Shown here one piece after another: positions 16,088 through 24,406 of a DNA stretch of 64,000 nt. A model generated the notes under the pieces. It did not search any database and was not told where the DNA came from. It saw only the letters and a program-made list of their open reading frames with translations. The stretch's first letter is position 1. The number at the start of each line of letters is the position of its first letter. A program made the position numbers and the translations under genes. Source of the DNA: [Mycobacterium] vasticus (GTDB lineage Bacteria; Actinomycetota; Actinomycetes; Mycobacteriales; Mycobacteriaceae); the NCBI RefSeq assembly GCF_020181595.1, contig NZ_CP084028.1, positions 1,709,647 through 1,773,646 on the forward strand. Direction: 5' to 3'.

Positions 16088-17437
16088 ATGAGCGTTGCCG
16101 TTATAGACCGTATGTCGGCGCCGGTGGCCGTGCTGCCTCCCACGCCCCGTATGCCCTCCCTGGCGCAGGGGCTGGCGTTCGCCTTCGGGCGCCGGCGGTT
16201 CGTACAGCGGCTCGCGAAGCGGCATGACAGCGCTTTCACACTGCACCTTCCGCTGGTCGGGCCGCTCGTCTTCATCACTGATCCGCAGCTGGCCAAACAG
16301 GTCTTCGCGTTCGGTCCAGACGATCTCGGCAATGTGCAGCCCAACCTCAGTGAGCTGTTGGGCTCCCGCTCGCTGTTGGGGCTCGAAGGGGCTGAGCACC
16401 GGGAGCGGCGCAAGTTGCTGGCGCCGTCGTTCCACGGCCGCAAGATCCGGGATTACTCGCAGATCATCGAGGAGGAGACCCTGCGTGAGATCGCCGGGTG
16501 GCCGGCCGGGGAGGCGTTCCCGACGTTCCCGTCGATGACCCGTATAACCCTCAACGTGATTCTGCGTACCCTGCTGGGGGCGCAGGGGGACGACCTCGAC
16601 GAACTGCGCCGCGTCATCCCCTCATTCGTGGCCTTGGCCTCCCGGCTGACGACACTGCCGGTGCCACCGCGCACCGGCGGACGGTTCACGCCGTGGGGCC
16701 GGCTCGCGGTGTTGCGCGACCAGTACGAGGCTTGCTTGGACCGGCTGATCGCCGCCGTGCAGGCCGACCCGGACTTCGACAACCGCAGCGACATGCTCTC
16801 CAGGCTGCTGCGAAGCCGCTACGAGGATGGATCTGCGCTGTCTCGCAAGGACATCGGTGATGAGATGCTGACCCTGCTGGCAGCCGGACACGAAACCACG
16901 GCCGTCACCTTGAGCTGGGCCTTCGAACGCTTGAGCCGGCACCCGGCGGTGTTGGCGGCGATGGCCGACGAGGCGGACGCCGACGGCAACCGACTGCGCC
17001 AGGCGACGATTCGAGAAGTGCAGAGGTCTCGCCCCGCGCTGCCGATGGTCGGTCGCCGGGTCCGTTCCGCCGGCGTCGACGTCGGTGACTGGGTATTGCC
17101 CCAAGGGTCATCGATCGCCGTCGCGATCGCGCAGATTCACACCGACCCGCGGCTGCACCCCAATCCGGAACGGTTCGACCCGCAGCGTTTCCTGGGCGAC
17201 TCGATGCCGAGCAACAGTTGGCTCCCGTACGGGGGCGGTGCCCGTCGCTGTCTCGGGTCGGCGTTCGCGAATCTCGAAATGGACATCGTGCTGCGAACCA
17301 TATTGCGGCACTACACGATCGAGACCACCACGCTACCCGGCGAGAAAACGAACTCGCGAGGCCTGGCGTTCCGGCCGCGGGACGGCGGGCGGATCGTGGT
17401 GCGGCGGCGCGCAGCAGTCCGGCAGGGTGCTCAATAG
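16088..17437 (+). CDS. Cytochrome P450
   Basis: This 449-residue protein has all P450 landmarks: the I-helix AGHETT (266-271), ExxR as EVQR (310-313) and the haem loop YGGGARRCLG with ligand Cys388. The first Phe of the haem-loop consensus is Tyr here. There is no N-terminal membrane anchor, so it is a soluble class I P450 needing a ferredoxin, and none is encoded nearby. It may oxidise a lipid or glycan-linked moiety of the polymer. The start is ATG 16088 or in-frame ATG 16112. Confidence 0.9.
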   Translation: MSVAVIDRMSAPVAVLPPTPRMPSLAQGLAFAFGRRRFVQRLAKRHDSAFTLHLPLVGPLVFITDPQLAKQVFAFGPDDLGNVQPNLSELLGSRSLLGLEGAEHRERRKLLAPSFHGRKIRDYSQIIEEETLREIAGWPAGEAFPTFPSMTRITLNVILRTLLGAQGDDLDELRRVIPSFVALASRLTTLPVPPRTGGRFTPWGRLAVLRDQYEACLDRLIAAVQADPDFDNRSDMLSRLLRSRYEDGSALSRKDIGDEMLTLLAAGHETTAVTLSWAFERLSRHPAVLAAMADEADADGNRLRQATIREVQRSRPALPMVGRRVRSAGVDVGDWVLPQGSSIAVAIAQIHTDPRLHPNPERFDPQRFLGDSMPSNSWLPYGGGARRCLGSAFANLEMDIVLRTILRHYTIETTTLPGEKTNSRGLAFRPRDGGRIVVRRRAAVRQGAQ

Positions 17438-18162
17438 CACTTCTCGGCCGGCCGGAGGTGGATCTCGGTGGCTTCGGCTCGCGCGGACAGCGTGACGACG
17501 TCCACGACGGCATCGGCGACATCTTCCGGTTGCAACAGCGACTCCGCCGGGTAGGGACGGCCTTCCTGCCGGAAGATCTCCGCCTGCAGGGGAGTGGCGG
17601 TCCGGCCGAGATGGAGGGTGCACACCCGGACCCCATCGGCATTGACCGCGACTCGCAGGCTGTCCGCGATCGAGCGCATGGCGTGCTGGGTAGCGGCATA
17701 CAGGCCGACGTCGCCGTCAGTACGGGCCAGGATGGTGGAGTTGATCACCACGACATCGCCGCCGCCGGCGCGCAGCATCGGCAGCAGACCCATGGTCAGC
17801 GCATAGGGCGCACGGACATTCGTCGCATAGAGAACGTCGAGGTCATCGACCGCGGTCTCGGTGTGCCCGGCTCTGCGGTACGCGCCGGCCGAGTGCACCA
17901 GCAGGTCGACTCGCGCACCGGACGACAGTCGGGACACCAGCGCCGACCGTGCGACGTCGTCGGTCAGATCGGCCTGGACGGGGATGATCCGTCCCGGTGC
18001 GCCGGTCAGGCTCGCCAATCGCTGCGGGTCGCGGCCGACGGCGGTGACGCCGGCGCCCTCAGCGGCCAACCGCAGCGCGATCGCGCGGCCGATCCCGCTG
18101 GAAGCGCCGGTCACCACGGCGTGCCGGGTGGCAAGTGGGCGGTCGACCGCACGCTTCGTCAT
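17431..18162 (-). CDS. Short-chain dehydrogenase with altered catalytic site
   Basis: This 243-residue classical SDR has the cofactor motif TGASSGIGRAIAL (residues 18-30), an HSAG motif (NNAG equivalent) and INST for the catalytic Ser. The active-site YxxxK reads YAATQ, so the conserved Lys is replaced by Gln. That substitution normally abolishes or strongly reduces dehydrogenase activity. The ATG at 18162 was chosen because the Rossmann motif then sits at the usual distance from the N-terminus. Its 3' end overlaps the P450 gene tail-to-tail by seven bases. Confidence 0.8.
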   Translation of the reverse strand: MTKRAVDRPLATRHAVVTGASSGIGRAIALRLAAEGAGVTAVGRDPQRLASLTGAPGRIIPVQADLTDDVARSALVSRLSSGARVDLLVHSAGAYRRAGHTETAVDDLDVLYATNVRAPYALTMGLLPMLRAGGGDVVVINSTILARTDGDVGLYAATQHAMRSIADSLRVAVNADGVRVCTLHLGRTATPLQAEIFRQEGRPYPAESLLQPEDVADAVVDVVTLSARAEATEIHLRPAEKCY

Positions 18163-18170
18163 CGCCCACC

Positions 18171-18211
18171 CATACTCAGAACACCGGTATATCGTTCCAA
18201 GTGTATGTAAT
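18171..18211 (+). promoter_or_regulatory. Divergent promoter region with CATAC/GTATG half-sites and conserved box
   Basis: The gap between the SDR and the rightward GT4 contains half-sites CATAC (18171), GGTAT (18186) and GTATG (18203). It also has a shortened version of the box, GTTCC-AAGT-GTATG-TAAT. As at 3256-3295, GTATGTAA is followed 29-30 bases later by CGGTTTGTTG. TATGTA at 18204-18209 could be the -10. Confidence 0.4.
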
Positions 18212-18222
18212 AGAATGAAAAA

Positions 18223-18255
18223 ATGGGCACTCGGTTTGTTGCGGGGTTGTTGTGA
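18223..18255 (+). CDS. Possible 10-codon leader peptide coupled to the GT4 gene
   Basis: An ATG at 18223 opens MGTRFVAGLL and stops at TGA 18253-18255. That stop overlaps the GT4 start codon as GTGA. The codons line up with GTG-GAT-GAA-CGG-TTT-GTT at 3277 (leader VDERFV), at the same distance from the putative -10. This pair supports a shared short leader that couples translation to the first gene. Confidence 0.3.
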   Translation: MGTRFVAGLL

Positions 18256-19391
18256 GTCAACTGGCGGCCCCGGACCGCGTGCTGTGGCTGTCTCCGTGGA
18301 TGCGGCCCCTGGCCCGCGTGCAGGCCGAAGCACTGCGCCGGCGCGGTGTCGACGTGCTGCTGGTCACCTCCGACCAGCACCCCGAATCCGACGCCGCGCG
18401 CGACTACGAGCTGGTGCTGGATCCCCGGATTCGCACCGGCGCCACCTGGCCGGCTTTCCTGGCCGCTTGGCGGGATGTACGCCGATACCGTCCCGACATC
18501 GTGATCACCGAGTTGGTCCGCGATCCTCGCTGGATCGCCCTGGCCGGGCCGGCGCCGCGGGTGCAGCTGGTGCATGATGATCGGCCGCACGACAGCGCCG
18601 AAGAGCGACCGGGTTACGAGCGTGCGGTGTTCGACCGCTGGGGTGCCCGTTCGGCGGCGACGATCGTCTACAGCGATCACGTGGCAGCAGGGGTCGTCGG
18701 GCGCCGCGATGTCGCCGGCACCGCGGTACACATGGTTCCGCTGGCCAGCGATCTCGATCCGGCACGCGTTCCGCCCTTCGTGGGCGCCGACGCGCGCCGC
18801 GACTTCGTGGTGATCGGCCGGCTCAATCCGTACAAGAACACCGACGTCATCCTCCAGGCGTGGCGCCGGCACGTCGGGGGAGCCGGCTGGCGGGGCGATC
18901 GCCTGCTGCTGATCGGGGACGGCCGCCTGGACGCCGATGCGCTCCCCGAGCACACCGAGTGGCGCCGTGGCAGTTACCGATACGACGATGTGATCCAGAC
19001 CCTCGCTGCCGCAAAGGGTTCCGTCGCACACTACCGGCGCGCGTCGCAGAGCGGCGTGCAGGTGTTGTCGGCGCAGCTGGGGGTGGCGCCGATCGTGTCG
19101 ACCGAGGGTGCACTGCCGGAGTATCAGCCACCGGGCGTGCCGGCGATCGGGATCGATGACGTGGCGGGCCTGGCCGCCGCCTTCGATGCGTTGGCCGACC
19201 CGCAGACCGCGGCGGTCGCGGGCGCGGCTGCGGCCCGGCACTACGCGCAGCGGTTCAGCGTCGACCGGGCAGCCGATCGACTGGTGGAAGTGCTGAGTGA
19301 GGTCCTCGCCACCGGTCAGCGGCGGTCTCCGCGGCAATCCATCGATAACCCGTCGAGCAGGTCAGGGGTCCGCACCGCGCAGAAGTCGTGA
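18252..19391 (+). CDS. Glycosyltransferase, GT4 family
   Basis: This 379-residue GT-B protein starts from GTG 18252. Visible are a PRVQLVHDDRPHDS segment, DFVVIGRLNPYKNTDVILQAW at the start of the C-terminal nucleotide-sugar domain, and LLLIGDGRLD. The donor-site Glu region is replaced by ASQSGVQVLSAQLGVAPIVS. It lies alone as a rightward gene and overlaps the end of the convergent FkbM gene by 76 bases. It probably adds a sugar to the repeat unit. Confidence 0.8.
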   Translation: MSQLAAPDRVLWLSPWMRPLARVQAEALRRRGVDVLLVTSDQHPESDAARDYELVLDPRIRTGATWPAFLAAWRDVRRYRPDIVITELVRDPRWIALAGPAPRVQLVHDDRPHDSAEERPGYERAVFDRWGARSAATIVYSDHVAAGVVGRRDVAGTAVHMVPLASDLDPARVPPFVGADARRDFVVIGRLNPYKNTDVILQAWRRHVGGAGWRGDRLLLIGDGRLDADALPEHTEWRRGSYRYDDVIQTLAAAKGSVAHYRRASQSGVQVLSAQLGVAPIVSTEGALPEYQPPGVPAIGIDDVAGLAAAFDALADPQTAAVAGAAAARHYAQRFSVDRAADRLVEVLSEVLATGQRRSPRQSIDNPSSRSGVRTAQKS

Positions 19392-20200
19392 ATGTAGTTC
19401 GGCGGCATGGCGAACGGATGGAATTCGTCCGGCGCGGCGAGCGACGTCTGATCCCGGACCACGTCGAAGTCCACGAGGGGGCCCAGCCCGTGTTCGGATA
19501 TGTAGAAGAGGTGGTAGCCGAGTTCTTCGAGCTGCCCGAACACGGAGTCGATCGGTGCTGCGAGGTGCCGCTGCTCGATCTCGATGAGAATCGGCGGACG
19601 GCTCCGGTGCAGGATCGACGAACCGCTGTGCAGGACGGAACTCTCGTGTCCCTCCACGTCGATCTTCACGAAGTCGACCACGGCGTCGCGCCCCAGCGCG
19701 TCATCGAGACGCACCGTCGGGACCTCGAACCGCTCGACGTCCACACCCTGAGCGGCGAACCCGTGGGCCAGGCTGGCCTGCGCGGTGACCAGCCGGCTGC
19801 GCTGCCGGGGCACCAGAAGCTCGGCCGGGCCAGGATCGTAGGACACCGCCGCCGCTGCGAAGTGCACGTGGCGGCGGGCGTCGGCAAGCCGGCGCAGCAT
19901 CGGTTCGTTGGCCGGGTGGGGTTCGAAGCTGTAGACCCGGCCGGCCGGCCCGACGCGTCGGGCCAGGTGGTAGGTGAACAGGCCCCAGCTCGCTCCGACG
20001 TCGACAACCGTCGCACCGCGGGGCGAAAAGCGGTCCGCCACCGCCATGGCGAAATCCTTGCTGCGACGCCGTCGCCATAGCGCCTCGGTCGCGTATTCCA
20101 TTGCGCTGCGCCCGAAAATCCGTCCGACGTTTCGCACCGTCGCATACCGCGCCGCCCAATTGGCCGCACCGTGGGCAGCTGCCCGTGCCTGTACTGGCAT
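19316..20200 (-). CDS. FkbM-family methyltransferase (second copy in locus)
   Basis: This 294-residue protein has SAM motif I VVDVGASWGLFTYHLAR, motif II VYSFEPHPAN and the FkbM hallmark VDFVKIDVEGHESSVLHSGSSIL followed by PPILIEIEQRH. It is last in the leftward wzc-wzy-GT4 operon, three bases after the GT4 stop. It is only distantly similar to the FkbM protein at 1196-2011, so the two likely methylate different positions of the glycan. Confidence 0.85.
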   Translation of the reverse strand: MPVQARAAAHGAANWAARYATVRNVGRIFGRSAMEYATEALWRRRRSKDFAMAVADRFSPRGATVVDVGASWGLFTYHLARRVGPAGRVYSFEPHPANEPMLRRLADARRHVHFAAAAVSYDPGPAELLVPRQRSRLVTAQASLAHGFAAQGVDVERFEVPTVRLDDALGRDAVVDFVKIDVEGHESSVLHSGSSILHRSRPPILIEIEQRHLAAPIDSVFGQLEELGYHLFYISEHGLGPLVDFDVVRDQTSLAAPDEFHPFAMPPNYIHDFCAVRTPDLLDGLSMDCRGDRR

Positions 20201-20203
20201 TTG

Positions 20204-21328
20204 TCAAAGCCTTTCCGTGAGTGAAGGAGATCGGTGTCCGGAGCCGATCGCGAGTTCGGTCCACAGCGTGCTCAGCCGCTGGTACCAGGTGTCGAGACCG
20301 AAGTCGCCCGCGCGGGCGCGGGCGGCGGAGCCGAGCCGGATGCGCAGCCGGTCATCGGTGACCAGGCTGCTCAGCGCGGCGGCGATCTGCTCGGAACGGC
20401 CCGGCGATACCACCAGGCCGGTGGACCGATCGCTGACCACCTCGCCGATGCTGCCCACCAGCGTGGTCACCGGCACCAAACCGTATGCCATCGCCTCCAG
20501 CAGCGCCATCGGCAGGCCCTCGTCGCGGCTCGGGAGCAGGAAAACCTGTGCCGCGCTGAGCAGTTCATCGCGTGCCTGCGCGTCGAGCCAGCCGGCGACG
20601 TGAATGGTGTCGGACAGCCCAGCCTCGGTCACCAGGGCGGCCAGTTCGTCGATCTCACCGTCACCGGCCAGCGTCACCCGCAGTCGTTCCCGGACCGGTT
20701 GCGGCAGAGCCGAGACCGCGGCGACGATGTCGTAGCTGCCCTTGCGTTCGCCGAGCCGGCCGAGTGCGACGGCATGTATCGTCTCGGCGCCCGTCTGCGT
20801 CGTCGGAGCGTCCGGAATCCGAACGGCATTGTGCAACACGCTGATCCGGCCACTCTGTACCCCCAGTCGGCCACCGTACTCGCCGACGTGGCGTTCGCCG
20901 AGAACGAGCCAGCGGTCCGCGACCAGAACGTGGCGCACCGCCCATTGCAAAACGCGGTGCAGCCGGTCATACCAGCCTCCGAAGTCGTAACTGTGCGCGT
21001 GTATCACGGCCGGGACACCGACCAGTCGTGCCGCCGTGAGGGGTAGGGCCTTGCGCACCACACTGCCGCCGTGGGCCAGGTGAACGTGTAACACGCCGAC
21101 CCGCCGGCGCAGCACCAGCCAGGTGGCGCGCAGCATGCCCCCGCTGCCGACCGAGAGGCGGTGCCACAGTGACCCTTCGGAATATGTCGAAATGACCGCG
21201 ATGCGCAGCGCAGCGTCGGGGTGCGCGGCCATCAGGGCTGCCACGGTGGCCATTCCGCCGCGACTTGCCGCATCCGCCGGGGCAGGGCCGACCAAAAGAA
21301 CCCGCAGCTTCTCAGGTTGTCTGTGCAT
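20204..21328 (-). CDS. Glycosyltransferase, GT4 family
   Basis: This 374-residue GT-B enzyme has an N-terminal LRVLLVGPAPADAASRGGMATV acceptor-domain start. The C-terminal donor site shows VALGRLGERKGSYDIV, VTLAGDGEIDEL and PSRDEGLPMALLEAMAYGLVPV, with the Glu-x7-Glu pattern intact. It overlaps the end of the wzy gene by 17 bases and is followed three bases later by the FkbM gene, so the four-gene group is one operon. Confidence 0.85.
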   Translation of the reverse strand: MHRQPEKLRVLLVGPAPADAASRGGMATVAALMAAHPDAALRIAVISTYSEGSLWHRLSVGSGGMLRATWLVLRRRVGVLHVHLAHGGSVVRKALPLTAARLVGVPAVIHAHSYDFGGWYDRLHRVLQWAVRHVLVADRWLVLGERHVGEYGGRLGVQSGRISVLHNAVRIPDAPTTQTGAETIHAVALGRLGERKGSYDIVAAVSALPQPVRERLRVTLAGDGEIDELAALVTEAGLSDTIHVAGWLDAQARDELLSAAQVFLLPSRDEGLPMALLEAMAYGLVPVTTLVGSIGEVVSDRSTGLVVSPGRSEQIAAALSSLVTDDRLRIRLGSAARARAGDFGLDTWYQRLSTLWTELAIGSGHRSPSLTERL

Positions 21329-22805
21329 CGAGGCTCCAACTCGTCGGTCGCGTCGTGGTCGGCGCCGGCTCCGGTTGGGAACGCGGCAGTGCCGCGAACG
21401 CCATCGCCGCGCCCAATGTCATCCCCATCGTCAAAGCTCCGGCGATGTCCTCGGGCATCGGGTCGACGACCGACATCACCAGCAGTCCGAAGGCGACTGC
21501 CACACTGACTTTCGCGGGCGCAGACGCCCGCCGTATCGCGCGATAGAGCGGGATGACCGCTAAGGCGGCGAAGACGGCCATTCCCACCGCCCCGGCCTTC
21601 ACCAGCCACCACAGGTAGAAGTTGTGCGCGTAGGTGGTGCCGAGAGTGTTGGCGAACGCATCGAAACCGCTGTCGCCGTGGCCGTAGGAAGGCTGATATT
21701 CGTAGCCGAGCCCGTGGCCGAACAGTGGTGCCTGATCGAATTTTCCGATGAGGAAGGAGTTCTCGTCCAGCCTGGCCTTCGTCGAGGCGTCCGCCGCAAG
21801 GGCATTGGTGGATACTCCGCCCAGCACCCGGCGCTGATAGCCGGTGAATTGATCGGCAAGCCAACTGCCGGCTGGAGTGTGCTGCAGCAAGAACAGTGCT
21901 CCGGGAACGATGATGAGAACCGACAGCGCGGATCCGGTGAAGACTCGGGAGATCCGATGGATGGTGGAGAAGCCTTGGGCGGAAAGGAGGCTCGCGACGA
22001 TCACCGCCAGACCCACGGCGATCAACGTGTTGCGTGAGATCGCCAGCATCGGGCTGATCAGAGCCGGTGGAGCCAGGGCGATCAGTGTCGAGAGCCTGAC
22101 GCGCCCGACGATCTGACCGGCGACAAGGGCGGCGAGCACGGCAATGGAAGGCTGCAGGCTGTTGGTGATGACCCGGGTGGCCTCCGCCGCGCCGGTCTCG
22201 ACGGCGGCGCTTTCCACCCGGCCGGTCAGCGGACGAATGAGATGCATCGAGGCCATGACGTTCAAACCCGCTGACACCCATAGGGTTACAGCCATCACCC
22301 GAACTGCTTCTTTGATGTAGCCGCCGTGCACGATCAGGATGGCGAGCATGAAGCCGGCGACCATCTCCAGCAGAATGGATGCCTCTCGGACGGCGGCGAA
22401 GGTGGGGTTTCCGGCGGCTAATCCCACCGCGGCGCTGAACACGACGGTCAGTGCGAACGCGCCGGGCAGCAGGTAGGTCCTGAACTCCGGGCGGACGGTC
22501 GAGATCAGATAACAGACCGCCAGAACCAGTGGCACATGATGGCCGTAGATCATCACCGGGCCGATGATCTTGCCGGGTGGCAGTCCTTCGGGCAGCGCGC
22601 CGCACGACAGGAATAGCGCGATCCACATCATGACCTGAGGCCGAGCCCAGTAGACGACCACGCAGAACGTGACGCCCACCAGGATCAGTCCGGACGTCCT
22701 GTCGCGCACCGATAACACGCCGAAAGCGAAGCAGCCGAACAGGAACGGCGCCCACAGGGCGGCCGTCAAAGCCAGGCGCTGACGCCCTCGCGCGTAGACG
22801 GTCAC
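21312..22805 (-). CDS. wzy: O-antigen/polysaccharide polymerase (Wzy-like)
   Basis: This 497-residue integral membrane protein has about 12 hydrophobic stretches and a large external loop (about residues 290-375) of the O-antigen ligase/polymerase (Wzy_C) type. Within the loop, LFGHGLGYEYQPSYG and TYAHNFYLWWLVKAGAVG match the family pattern GxGxxxF...HNxxLxxxxExG. It would polymerise flipped repeat units. The ATG overlaps the stop of the Wzz/Wzc-like gene by four bases. The symbol is assigned from topology and context. Confidence 0.8.
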   Translation of the reverse strand: MTVYARGRQRLALTAALWAPFLFGCFAFGVLSVRDRTSGLILVGVTFCVVVYWARPQVMMWIALFLSCGALPEGLPPGKIIGPVMIYGHHVPLVLAVCYLISTVRPEFRTYLLPGAFALTVVFSAAVGLAAGNPTFAAVREASILLEMVAGFMLAILIVHGGYIKEAVRVMAVTLWVSAGLNVMASMHLIRPLTGRVESAAVETGAAEATRVITNSLQPSIAVLAALVAGQIVGRVRLSTLIALAPPALISPMLAISRNTLIAVGLAVIVASLLSAQGFSTIHRISRVFTGSALSVLIIVPGALFLLQHTPAGSWLADQFTGYQRRVLGGVSTNALAADASTKARLDENSFLIGKFDQAPLFGHGLGYEYQPSYGHGDSGFDAFANTLGTTYAHNFYLWWLVKAGAVGMAVFAALAVIPLYRAIRRASAPAKVSVAVAFGLLVMSVVDPMPEDIAGALTMGMTLGAAMAFAALPRSQPEPAPTTTRPTSWSLDAQTT

Positions 22806-24289
22806 TTCGCCGCGGTGGCCTTGGCCGGTTGAGACTTGCGCCGGTACGCGCGTATCGCGGCCCGGGCGTGGCGGGACACTTTCGCGTGGGTCAGCACGGT
22901 CCCGCTGACGACGCTGGGACGCAGCGCGTACAAGCCGTCGTTGACCTCGTCGACGGTGGTGCGACCCAGCCGCGCGACCAGCACCGTGGCCTCGACCGCG
23001 CCGGCGAACAGCCGGGCGTCGGCGGTCGCCAGCGGTGGCGGGCCGTCGATGATGACGCGGTCGTGCCGGGTGGCCAGATCGCGGAGCAGATTCTCGACGG
23101 CGTCATGAGAGAAGGCGCTGCACGGCAGGGTTCCCGGCCGGGCTGTTCTCGCCGCCAGCACGAATAGATTCGGCACCGAGGTCGATCGGATCGCCTTCCT
23201 GCTCAGCTCGAGGTCGCCCAGCACGCCCGTAAGTCCGTCGCCGGAGGTGACGTTGAGTATGCCCGCGATAGTCGGGTGCAGAACGTTGCCCTCGACGAGC
23301 AGGACCTTCTCGCCGAGTTCGCTGAACGCCAGCGCCAGATTGAGCGCGGTCGTGGTCGTGCCCTCCCCGCCGAACGGCGCGGTGACCAGGATTCGGCGTG
23401 CCCCCGGGCCGATGGCTCGCAGCAGTCGGTGACGCAGGGTGCGCATCGCGTCGTCGAATGCGCCGTTGGTGCCGAAGCGCGGGGCGTGGCGACCGTGGTC
23501 GACGGCCAGTTCGGCCAACGTCGGCACGCCGGAGATCTCTTCCAGCGTCTCCCGGTCCCGGATCGTGCGGTCCGCGGCATTGCGGGTCAGCGCGGCGCCG
23601 ACGCCGAGGACAGCACCCGCGATGAGCCCGATCGCCATGTTGCGTGCCGGCACCGGCTTGACCGGAAAGCCGGGCACGCCCGGCCGTTCCACGATCGTCG
23701 CCATGGCGCGTGGCAGCGACTGCTGTAACGCGAGGTCCGCCGGTTGCGGAGCGGGGATCGGCGTTTCGTTCGCCACCGGCATGACGTCCTGGCCTTCTTG
23801 GACTGGCGCCGGCGCCGGCGGCGGCTGCTGCGGTAGGCCGTGCGGCCGGGGCCCGGTGCCGAGGGTCGGGACCATGGCCGCGAATTGATCAGCCATCGCC
23901 CCGGCCAGGGCCGCCGCACGCTCGGGTTGGGTGTCCAGAACGGTCAGGGTCAGGATTGCCGACCTCGGCGCGAACGCGACGCTGGTGGCCGCGGCAAGGG
24001 CGTCGGCGTTCATCGGCAGATGCAGCTGATCGACGGCGCGTTGGGCCACGGTGTGACCTGCGGCGATAACGGCGTACGAGGACAATCTCTCCTGCGCGGC
24101 CTCGGTGCCGTAGTAGGTGTCGTTGAGATTCGTCTCCCCGGTGAACGAGATCAGGATGGTGGCGGTCGACTCGTAGCTCTTGGTCTGCAGGGCGGTGACC
24201 GCGCCCGCGCCGAGCAGACACCCCAACAGCGCGCCGACGACTACTTTCCAGTGCTGGCGCAGTACCTGGACGAAGGTACGGAAATCCAT
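22802..24289 (-). CDS. Wzz/Wzc-like chain-length protein with degenerate BY-kinase domain
   Basis: This 495-residue protein has a Wzz domain with TM1 (about 15-35), an outside region containing a Pro-rich stretch (145-185), TM2 (about 217-236), then a CpsD/Wzc-like ATPase domain. The ATPase site is unusual. Walker A reads APFGGEGTTTTA (304-315) with Thr for the invariant Lys. Walker A' reads LLVEGNVLHP without the usual Asp. Walker B (RVIIDGPPP, 411-419) is kept. The C-terminus has a single Tyr, not a Tyr cluster. It probably controls chain length without normal tyrosine-kinase activity. Confidence 0.8.
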   Translation of the reverse strand: MDFRTFVQVLRQHWKVVVGALLGCLLGAGAVTALQTKSYESTATILISFTGETNLNDTYYGTEAAQERLSSYAVIAAGHTVAQRAVDQLHLPMNADALAAATSVAFAPRSAILTLTVLDTQPERAAALAGAMADQFAAMVPTLGTGPRPHGLPQQPPPAPAPVQEGQDVMPVANETPIPAPQPADLALQQSLPRAMATIVERPGVPGFPVKPVPARNMAIGLIAGAVLGVGAALTRNAADRTIRDRETLEEISGVPTLAELAVDHGRHAPRFGTNGAFDDAMRTLRHRLLRAIGPGARRILVTAPFGGEGTTTTALNLALAFSELGEKVLLVEGNVLHPTIAGILNVTSGDGLTGVLGDLELSRKAIRSTSVPNLFVLAARTARPGTLPCSAFSHDAVENLLRDLATRHDRVIIDGPPPLATADARLFAGAVEATVLVARLGRTTVDEVNDGLYALRPSVVSGTVLTHAKVSRHARAAIRAYRRKSQPAKATAAK

Positions 24290-24326
24290 CAGTCGTCCCT
24301 AATCTAGGCGGTAATCAAGTCCACAA

Positions 24327-24341
24327 CATACCGCAGGTATG
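24327..24341. promoter_or_regulatory. Palindromic operator candidate, copy 3 (CATAC-CGCAG-GTATG)
   Basis: A perfect inverted repeat, six-base arms CATACC/GGTATG around GCA, lies 37 bases upstream of the ATG of the leftward Wzz/Wzc-like gene. A possible -10 (TAGATT on the minus strand, about 24301-24306) lies 20 bases downstream of it. The 117-base gap shows no other structure. Confidence 0.5.
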
Positions 24342-24406
24342 AGAACTGGGCATAATTCAGACTTGTTGGACAAGCTGCAGGTGGCGCGGGCGAGGGGCGA
24401 CGCTGG

